Source of the DNA: JAPLMW01 sp964619675
Lineage (GTDB): Bacteria > Planctomycetota > Phycisphaerae > Sedimentisphaerales > UBA12454
Direction: 5' to 3'
Length of the DNA stretch: 10,858 nt
Assembly: GCA_964619675.1 (NCBI GenBank)
Contig: CAZUEO010000046.1
Location: forward strand, 1-10,858
The notes under the pieces were generated by a model. The model saw nothing but the letters and a program-made list of their open reading frames with translations, ran no database searches and was not told the origin of the DNA. The first letter of the stretch is position 1, and each line of letters opens with the position of its first letter. Shown here one piece after another: positions 1 to 4,902 of this stretch. Both the position numbers and the translations under genes were made by a program.

Positions 1-1306
1 TGTTGGGTTCATAAGGTTCCTTGCATATATCGCACAGTTTTCTTGTGAGCCGCTGATTACTTATGCCGACCAGCCAGTCAATTGCCGTATTTTTGTCGGC
101 CACAAGGACCATCCACTTGCCTATTGCGTCGGTGACGCTTGCCGCCTCCATTGTTACATAAGTCATCTTGTTGTCCTTCGCTGCAGAGCAGGCCAGCTTG
201 GCAATGTCTTTTTCCTTATCGCAGTGTTCAACGCCGACAATATCGGGTCCGGTTCGAAGTATCGACTGAAATCTTCTTGCGTAGGATGTTGTTCCAGTGT
301 CGCTTAGTGAATAAACAACCTGAGTAACATTTTGCAGTTCGCCGATAGGCTGTTTCTCAAGGATGTTTATGTTATTCAGGAACGGGTCATTATTGCGTAC
401 AAGGGCATAGAAGGTTGAAGTTACGCCGCTTTTTTTCGGCCCTGATATGATAAAGACGCCCTTAGGGCCGTTGCCGAGATTCTGGAATTGCTCGAGCTGC
501 TCGGGCGTGAATCCCAGCTCGGTCAGCTTAAGAATGTTATGTGCCGCAAGCAATTTAAGTTTTACCTGCTCGCCGGCAGTTGTACCTGCCGTGGTAAGTT
601 CCCATTCATAAGGCAGGCCGTCCTTCTGAATGATGAATCCGCCGGTCTGAGGCTTTCGTTTTTCCTCTACATCGAGGTCTGCAAGATTCTTGAGGTATCT
701 TATGAAGTATTCGATTTCCTCTCTTTCTCTGGGCTGCTGTTGTTCAACCACACCATCGATGACAAAGTGTATTTGATATTGCTGTGCTGCCGGTATCAGG
801 GCGACATCGCTTGCTCGTCTGCGGATGGCGTCGTCAAAAAACTCCTGTGCTGTTTTGAAACCGTAGAATTCCGGCGTCTTCGGCTCTGGCGGAGGGACTT
901 TATTCTTGTTTGCCGTTATAAAGATGAGTCCCTTGTTTATTTTTTCAATTTGTTTTTGTTGGTTGATGAACAATCCCTTTACGTGCTCGACAGTAAGGAC
1001 TTTTTGATATTCGTCCACAAGACTGTTGCGATGCATAACGTATATTATTGCAGTAGTTCCCACCGCAATTGTGTAAATCAGCAGACCTATGATGAAAAGC
1101 GGGATAAGCAGCCAAACCAATGCCCCTATGATGCCGGCCAGGAAAACCGTTATCGTCCAGTTCTGTACCTTTGTGTGCACATTTTTGGCATCCTGATTGA
1201 CCCAGTTCAGCAGAGGAAGCCACAAAAAAAAGCCGATTATAAAGGCAACAAGCTTGAAAATTGAGATGTATGCCCCCATCTGTAATGTCGCTGTAATTGT
1301 CGGCAT
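1..1306 (-). CDS. GspE/PilB-like secretion ATPase homologue, membrane-anchored, degenerate P-loop (partial)
   Basis: I translated this open frame by hand from the ATG at 1306-1304. It has 435 codons without a stop and leaves the window at position 1, so the C-terminus is missing. Residues 14-34, 51-71 and 72-90 are hydrophobic, suggesting about three membrane helices, unlike ordinary soluble GspE. The rest follows the type II secretion/type IV pilus ATPase fold: RRRASDVALIP (163-172), IDGVV (183-187), the P-loop region GPKKSGVTS (289-297), ILRTGPDIVGVEHCD (349-363) and the first CxxC of the usual metal-binding loop (C425, C428). The Walker A lysine is valine (V295), the Walker B glutamate position appears to be His, and the TLHT-type His box reads TMEA. 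It is therefore probably a non-hydrolysing partner. The start overlaps the pilT stop (TAATG), and GGAG lies 6 nt upstream, indicating translational coupling. Family is confident; loss of activity is inferred. Confidence 0.85.
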   Translation of the reverse strand, partial: MPTITATLQMGAYISIFKLVAFIIGFFLWLPLLNWVNQDAKNVHTKVQNWTITVFLAGIIGALVWLLIPLFIIGLLIYTIAVGTTAIIYVMHRNSLVDEYQKVLTVEHVKGLFINQQKQIEKINKGLIFITANKNKVPPPEPKTPEFYGFKTAQEFFDDAIRRRASDVALIPAAQQYQIHFVIDGVVEQQQPREREEIEYFIRYLKNLADLDVEEKRKPQTGGFIIQKDGLPYEWELTTAGTTAGEQVKLKLLAAHNILKLTELGFTPEQLEQFQNLGNGPKGVFIISGPKKSGVTSTFYALVRNNDPFLNNINILEKQPIGELQNVTQVVYSLSDTGTTSYARRFQSILRTGPDIVGVEHCDKEKDIAKLACSAAKDNKMTYVTMEAASVTDAIGKWMVLVADKNTAIDWLVGISNQRLTRKLCDICKEPYEPN

Positions 1307-2433
1307 TAACTGCTCCGCGTTATTCCTTTAAGAGCCATTTTCAGTTCTTCGACGTTAGGTGCATACTGCAGTGCCACTTTCAGGTCAATCCGTTCTTCTT
1401 CAATCAATATTCTTAGGCTTTCGGTAAAGGTCTGCATTCCTTCACTTTGGCTCGCTCTTATAACTCCGCTAAGGTCGGTTTCACGTCCTTCGATTATATG
1501 CTGTTGGACGACAGGGTTGGAGATGAGTATTTCAACTGCGGGAACCATTGGTGCGTCTTTTTTAAAGCCTGGCATGAGAAATTGGCTTATAATAGCTCTG
1601 CAGGCGTGAGAGAATGAATGTCTGGCAAGAGCTCTTTCTGCCTCCGGGAACATATCGACAATTCTCTGCACGGATTGTGTTGCGTTTCCGGAGTGCATTG
1701 TGCTGAAGACTAATTGGCCCGTTTCCGCAGATGTTACTGCCGCTGAGAGTGTTTCCTTGTCCCGCATTTCGGCAATCACGACCACGTCGGGGTCCTGCCG
1801 CGATAGTGAGCTTAACGCTCCTTCATAGTCCTTGACATCAATTCCGATTTCTCTCTGTGAAACTATGGCTTTCTTGTCGGTATAAACAAATTCAAGCGGG
1901 TCTTCGATGGTAATTATATGGCAGGAACGAGTCAGGTTTATATAATCCACCATAGATGCGATTGTAGTGCTTTTGCCGCAGCCTGCCGGGCCTGTTACGA
2001 GGATTAGACCTTCGTAAGATTTATCGGCGATAGCTTTAAGAGCAGATGGCAGATGAAGACTATCAAATGGCGGAATCTGCGCTGTTATTCTCCTTGCTGC
2101 CAGGCTGATTTTGGATCTTTGTCTGAAAACGTTTACCCTGAATCTGTCTGTCTGGCTGACATCATAAGCGAAGTCGATATCACCGGTTTCAAGAAAGAAC
2201 TGTTTTTGTTTATCGCTTAAAATTTCAAAAACGAGTTTTTCAATCTTCTCCTGCGTAAGAGGGTTGGCTGTTGTGCTTCTAATTCCTTCATTTAAACGCA
2301 GTTTTGGCGGCTGGCCGACCTTCAAATGCAAATCGCTTGCATGTGCCTTTATAGCAGCCTTGAAGTATCTGTTAATCTCCGGCTCCACCTCCAAATGGAC
2401 GTGACTGTCAATGGGCTGTTTCGTGTCGGCCAT
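1306..2433 (-). CDS. pilT: PilT-type twitching motility / type IV pilus retraction ATPase
   Basis: This is a cytoplasmic hexameric ATPase of the PilT/PilU class, which depolymerises type IV pili in the family. At 375 aa it is slightly longer than usual for PilT. Visible motifs are HASDLHLKVGQPP (31-43) in the N-terminal PAS-like domain, Walker A GPAGCGKS (148-155, K154), the Asp-box with catalytic Glu in TIEDPLEF (175-182), Walker B DPDVVVIAEMRD (214-225, E222; the usual G of GEMRD is A221) and the His box STMHSGNA (244-251). The segment around 279-315 (RAIISQFLMP, VEILISNPVV) matches the PilT C-terminal domain. GGAG sits 6 nt before the ATG. It is first in the operon with the degenerate GspE-like gene. 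A promoter is visible about 100 nt upstream. Whether it retracts pili or powers a planctomycete pilus/secretion variant cannot be decided here. Confidence 0.93.
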   Translation of the reverse strand: MADTKQPIDSHVHLEVEPEINRYFKAAIKAHASDLHLKVGQPPKLRLNEGIRSTTANPLTQEKIEKLVFEILSDKQKQFFLETGDIDFAYDVSQTDRFRVNVFRQRSKISLAARRITAQIPPFDSLHLPSALKAIADKSYEGLILVTGPAGCGKSTTIASMVDYINLTRSCHIITIEDPLEFVYTDKKAIVSQREIGIDVKDYEGALSSLSRQDPDVVVIAEMRDKETLSAAVTSAETGQLVFSTMHSGNATQSVQRIVDMFPEAERALARHSFSHACRAIISQFLMPGFKKDAPMVPAVEILISNPVVQQHIIEGRETDLSGVIRASQSEGMQTFTESLRILIEEERIDLKVALQYAPNVEELKMALKGITRSS

Positions 2434-2486
2434 TTGCTGCTCCAGCTTGTAAATGCTTGATAAAAAAGCAGTTACGATGATTAATA

Positions 2487-2510
2487 TTTGCGGCTAAGAC
2501 CTGCCGCAAA
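2487..2510 (-). promoter_or_regulatory. leader hairpin in the pilT 5' UTR
   Basis: TTTGCGGC and GCCGCAAA form a perfect 8-bp inverted repeat around an 8-nt loop, located between the predicted transcription start and the pilT ribosome binding site. No T-run follows on the minus strand within a terminator-like distance, so it looks more like an mRNA leader structure or protein site than an intrinsic terminator. I could not match it to a known riboswitch such as GEMM. Confidence 0.5.
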
Positions 2511-2535
2511 GGCTCAGGCTGATTTAGAATTCCTT

Positions 2536-2565
2536 ATTCTACGATAAAACGTAAGGCCTTGTCAA
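2536..2565 (-). promoter_or_regulatory. sigma70-like promoter of the pilT operon
   Basis: On the minus strand TTGACA (2565-2560) and TAGAAT (2541-2536) are separated by 18 bp. This is a perfect -35 with a 5/6 -10, placed so that transcription would begin near 2529 and leave a leader of about 95 nt before pilT. It is the strongest promoter-like pair I saw in the window. Confidence 0.7.
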
Positions 2566-2984
2566 TATAGATGTTGGGCTTTTAGGTTAAAAAATAGAGA
2601 TAAATCCGCTAAAACGACAGAGGCCCGTTTAAATTTCAGAAACCTCAAAAAATCGGCATTTTTGATAGCAAAAACGAGGCCTATAAATTCTAAAATCGAC
2701 GATCTCAAGCCGGGGGGTACCAAAGAAGGGGTAAGTTAAAAAATTGAAGATTGAAAATTGAAAATTTGCGGAGCCGCCAAAGGCAGAATTATTTGTATAG
2801 AAAAAATTACGTAAGTCGTTTAAATGCGATGGAAAAATTGCCGTAAGTCCTTATTCCTTTTCGAAAATAAAAGAGTTACAAATAAATTTTTTAACAAAAA
2901 GCGCATGTTTTTTTTAAATTCGCGCAACTTTTAAAAATCAGGCCAAAAATGAGGGTAGAAAATTGCGCATTTGGTCGAAAAACG

Positions 2985-3081
2985 TGCGCGTTTTGTAAAT
3001 TAACCGCGGATTACACGGATTTCACCGATTTTGAACGGTAAAAAATGCGCGTTTTGTAAAAAAAGATGCGCATTTTGTAAA
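2985..3081. repeat. three copies of TGCGC[G/A]TTTTGTAAA
   Basis: Copies lie at 2985-2999, 3046-3060 and 3067-3081. The first two are identical and the third differs by one base. Related fragments occur just upstream (TGCGCATTTGG at 2964 and GCGCATGTTTT around 2902). All are in direct orientation with irregular spacing (61 and 21 bp start to start). Confidence 0.75.
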
Positions 3082-3090
3082 AATAGCTAA

Positions 3091-3107
3091 CAGTTATCAG
3101 TTATCAG
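3091..3107. repeat. heptamer tandem repeat CAGTTAT x2.4
   Basis: Two full direct copies plus CAG, immediately downstream of the TGCGC-type repeats. It is followed by related wording (GGTTATCTGTTACCGG) around 3114-3129. Confidence 0.7.
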
Positions 3108-3233
3108 AAACTCGGTTATCTGTTACCGGTTTTGCGGACAATTTCGCTTGAGTTTGAAACCACGAGTTACTTTTACCACCGAGCCACAGAGCGCACCGAG
3201 AACACAGAGAATTTTAGACACAGATTTACACCG

Positions 3234-3348
3234 TTTGTTTCAACGGCAATTACATTGCCCTGAATTCAAAACTCCAAGCCTTACTTACAAGTAAACTTGC
3301 CGTCGGCCTGTAGCTTTGAATTTGAGGCTGCGCCTTTGTTGAAACAAA
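3234..3348. repeat. 115-bp imperfect inverted repeat
   Basis: The outer arms TTTGTTTCAAC (3234-3244) and GTTGAAACAAA (3338-3348) are perfect 11-bp inverted repeats. An inner pair, the 18 bp starting AATTCAAAACTCC near 3263 and the complement of GGCCTGTAGCTTTGAATT near 3305-3322, matches at 15 of 18 positions. A small palindrome TTACTTACAAGTAA sits at the centre. It could be a MITE-like remnant, a cruciform or a structured transcript. No target-site duplication was evident. Confidence 0.6.
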
Positions 3349-3372
3349 ACACGGTTACAGCACGGTTTTTGA

Positions 3373-3400
3373 CTGCGGATTTCCGCAGATTTCGCAGATA
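3373..3400. repeat. periodic CGCAGATT-type repeat with hairpin
   Basis: CTGCGGATTTCCGCAG folds as a short perfect stem. It is continued by ATTTCGCAGATA, giving a roughly 9-bp periodic GCGGATT/CGCAGATT pattern. The same motif style recurs at 3006-3031 (GCGGATTACACGGATTTCAC). Confidence 0.55.
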
Positions 3401-3452
3401 GTTTAAACGGAGAATTTTATCGTTGTGTTTGAAAAGTAACCACGGATTATGC

Positions 3453-3483
3453 AGTCGCTAGTCGCTAGTCGCTGGTCGCTAGT
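3453..3483. repeat. heptamer tandem repeat AGTCGCT x4.4
   Basis: Four direct 7-bp units (the fourth begins with G instead of A) followed by AGT. The period is the same as the CAGTTAT array at 3091, although the sequence differs. It contains no open frame of note and no flanking inverted repeats. Confidence 0.85.
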
Positions 3484-3490
3484 AAAGAAT

Positions 3491-3541
3491 ATCAAAAATC
3501 AAAAATTAAAATGCAAAATGACAAATCAAAATTCAAAAATT
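3491..3541. repeat. A-rich low-complexity run (ATCAAAAATT-type)
   Basis: This stretch is built of degenerate 7-8-bp words of the form CAAAAATT, CAAAATG and CAAATCAAAATT. Similar A-rich heptamer-like runs occur at 2740-2766 (ATTGAAG/ATTGAAA), 3598-3628 and 3708-3757. Confidence 0.6.
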
Positions 3542-3554
3542 GCGGACAAAAAAT

Positions 3555-3580
3555 AATAGTTGATAGTTATCAATCAAAGA
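3555..3580. repeat. 26-bp direct repeat with TTGATA..TATCAA palindrome, copy 1
   Basis: It pairs with 3665-3690 (23 of 26 identical). Both contain TTGATA-N2-TATCAA. The two central bases are GT here and AC in the other copy, so both remain palindromes. Confidence 0.65.
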
Positions 3581-3633
3581 TGCAGAGAGCAGCAGAATTG
3601 AAGAATGAAGAGTGTAGATTGAAGATTTGTGGA

Positions 3634-3647
3634 GCCGCCTGCGGCGG
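3634..3647. repeat. GC-rich hairpin after TTGTGGA
   Basis: CCGCC-TGC-GGCGG stem-loop embedded in AT-rich repeat sequence and preceded by GATTTGTGGAG. It is followed by ATTTTCT, so terminator activity is possible, but no gene ends nearby. Confidence 0.5.
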
Positions 3648-3664
3648 ATTTTCTAAAAAAAAAC

Positions 3665-3690
3665 AATAGTTGATAACTATCAAGCAAAGA
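3665..3690. repeat. 26-bp direct repeat with TTGATA..TATCAA palindrome, copy 2
   Basis: Second copy of the element at 3555, starting 110 bp later. It is extended to a longer palindrome ATAGTT-GAT-AACTAT. Both copies are followed by CAAAGA. Confidence 0.65.
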
Positions 3691-3763
3691 CAGGGAGAAA
3701 CGAGAGTTTAAAATTCAAAGTTGAAAGTTCAAAACCAAAATTCAAAATTTAAAATTGTGGAGT

Positions 3764-3778
3764 TCGGCCAATGGCCGA
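3764..3778. repeat. hairpin TCGGCC-AAT-GGCCGA
   Basis: Perfect 6-bp inverted repeat with a 3-nt loop, again directly after an A-rich run ending in AAAATTGTGGAG. It has the same layout as the hairpin at 3634-3647. Confidence 0.6.
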
Positions 3779-3810
3779 GACCTTGTTTTTGTATTTTCAC
3801 CACGAAGAAC

Positions 3811-3870
3811 ACCCCGATGAGATAGCCCAAGGGTCATCTCACCCCGATGAAGTAGTTGCGACACTTCACA
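3811..3870. repeat. two tandem 30-bp ACCCCGATGA hairpin units
   Basis: ACCCCGATGA occurs at 3811 and again exactly 30 bp later at 3841. Unit 1 pairs TGAGAT (3818-3823) with ATCTCA (3836-3841). Unit 2 pairs TGAAGT (3848-3853) with ACTTCA (3863-3868). The two stem differences are compensatory. A further copy of the head, ACCCCGATGAAGTGGTCGCC, lies at 7539-7558 in the other gene-free stretch. Confidence 0.7.
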
Positions 3871-3906
3871 GGGCAGGCGGGGTAAACTCCGAGCACGAAG
3901 GATTGC

Positions 3907-4016
3907 TTTAAGGCAGGCATAAAATGCACTGTAAAATTCAAACAAAACCCTTTTTGAAACAAGCTTCAACCGGGTTTGTATTTTGAATTTCTGCCGCTGT
4001 GCGACCGCGCCTTAAA
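3907..4016. repeat. 110-bp imperfect inverted repeat
   Basis: The outer arms TTTAAGGC (3907-3914) and GCCTTAAA (4009-4016) are perfect. Inner arms AAATTCAAACAAAACCC (3934-3950) and GGGTTTGTATTTTGAATTT (3972-3990) are complementary except for small indels. The centre holds TTGAA..TTCAA. Its size and the internal AATTCAAA/TTTGAATT arms resemble the element at 3234-3348. Confidence 0.55.
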
Positions 4017-4172
4017 ACAAATATACCACCTTCATCATTAAAGAAAAGAAGGGATTGACAAAAAGGCCCGGAAGAGGGAAAATGGATTCGTAGCCACTAA
4101 GGCGCAAAGACACCAAGAAGAAAAGATTATAGATTGCAGAATGAAGATTAGGCAGGAGACAGAAGAAGGGAA

Positions 4173-4186
4173 CCGCCGGACGGCGG
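4173..4186. repeat. hairpin CCGCCG-GA-CGGCGG
   Basis: Perfect 6-bp GC stem, preceded by an A-rich run (ATTGCAGAATGAAGATT, 4133-4149) and followed by ATAAAAAC. It belongs to the same class of dispersed CCGCC/GGCGG hairpins as 3634 and 7696. Confidence 0.55.
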
Positions 4187-4323
4187 ATAAAAACAAATCG
4201 CTGTTGCCGCCAAGGGCTGCGATGAGGAACAGACAGTATTACGCAGGCACAAAATGCCGGAGTAAGATAAAAGATTGCCGAACCGAAGGCGGCAACTGCC
4301 TCCATAAAAGCTGAAGTTTTCCG

Positions 4324-4351
4324 TTGACTTTGAAAAAAGCAGGGGTAGAAT
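4324..4351 (+). promoter_or_regulatory. candidate sigma70 promoter for the zinc-ribbon genes
   Basis: TTGACT (4324-4329) and TAGAAT (4346-4351) are separated by 16 bp. It is the only good -35/-10 pair I found between the repeat region and the gene at 4535, and it uses the same TAGAAT -10 as the pilT promoter. The implied leader is about 175 nt with no clear start codon or open frame in it. Confidence 0.45.
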
Positions 4352-4534
4352 TTTTATTGGCATCGAGGAAGGGCAACAGGAGAAAATATCAAAAATAAAA
4401 AGTAGTTTAAGGATATGGTTGTGTAGCCAAGAGTTTGATATGGGAAATACCAGATAAGCATTGTTAATCGCAAAGAGGATAACCCCGAATGTATAGTTGG
4501 TGGAGTTTAGGCGAATGATTAATAGGGAGAAATT

Positions 4535-4846
4535 ATGAACAGGAAAAAGGGTATATTGCGACTTGCAATAGTTTTAACTATTTTATCTGTTATGTTTGGC
4601 GTAATGATAGGTGCTGCCGGAGGTGATGAAGAGGTTGCTCTTACAATAGGCATCTTTGGCCCAGTATTTATATGGATTTGCTATTGGGGGTTTTGGTTTG
4701 TATTAAAAGGTTTTGATGCCCATCAATGTGAAAATTGTGAAAAGAATATAGGAAAGCTTGAAGAACAGTTTAAGTTCAATGAACATGTGGTGTGTGCTGA
4801 ATGCCATAAAAAACTAAACAAAAACAAGGAGGAAAGAATATCTTGA
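4535..4846 (+). CDS. small two-helix membrane protein with C-terminal zinc ribbon
   Basis: A 103-aa protein not recognised as a named family. Residues 1-6 are basic, then helices span about 7-28 and 35-58 with an acidic GGDEE turn between them. The C-terminus carries C65-x2-C68, the IGKLEEQF motif (72-79) and C87-x2-C90, a four-cysteine zinc-binding pattern. The positive-inside rule predicts both ends, and thus the zinc ribbon, in the cytoplasm. The ribbon is closely similar to the N-terminal ribbons of the next two proteins. GGGAG precedes the ATG by 5 nt. The next gene begins 56 nt downstream on the same strand, so co-transcription is likely. Function is unknown; the layout suggests a sensor or adaptor, but that is only inference. 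Confidence 0.75.
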   Translation: MNRKKGILRLAIVLTILSVMFGVMIGAAGGDEEVALTIGIFGPVFIWICYWGFWFVLKGFDAHQCENCEKNIGKLEEQFKFNEHVVCAECHKKLNKNKEERIS

Positions 4847-4902
4847 AGGCTGGTTATGAATGTTAAGCCCGAGACATATACTTTAATTATTGAAGTTATA
4901 AT

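Larger units (their letters stand above)
2566..4534. other. ~2 kb gene-free, repeat-rich spacer
   Basis: No frame here has convincing protein character. The few open frames on the minus strand read through A/T-rich repeats and hairpins. The stretch is a patchwork of short-period tandem repeats, AT-rich low-complexity runs, dispersed GC-rich hairpins and larger imperfect palindromes, listed separately. Phrases such as ACCGAGCCACAGAG (3180-3193), GCGGATTACACGGATTTCAC (3006-3025) and AGCCACTAAGGCGCAAAGAC (4092-4111) resemble intergenic repeat wording I associate with many environmental bacterial genomes. That is recollection and was not searched. Confidence 0.7.

Noticed and set aside
488..1264. 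258-aa open frame on the plus strand
   Set aside because: It is antisense to the GspE-like gene, is low in recognisable motifs and rich in Cys/Leu/Phe as expected of a shadow frame; the minus-strand frame has clear family motifs.
3453..3483. AGTCGCT array as a CRISPR
   Set aside because: 7-bp units without spacers; no repeat-spacer structure and no cas genes in the window.
3742..4363. Three minus-strand open frames of 71-97 aa in the repeat region
   Set aside because: They translate hairpins and A/T-rich repeats, overlap each other, and show no domain or ribosome site.
4435..4497. TTGATA / TTGTTA with TATAGT as a promoter for the gene at 4535
   Set aside because: Spacings do not fit (no -10 at 16-18 bp from TTGATA; 25 bp between TTGTTA and TATAGT). 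The pair at 4324-4351 is better.
2566..4534. tRNA or other standard RNA gene in the long spacer
   Set aside because: I saw no TTC-arm-like GGTTCGAATCC segment or cloverleaf pattern. The structures present are simple hairpins and palindromes.
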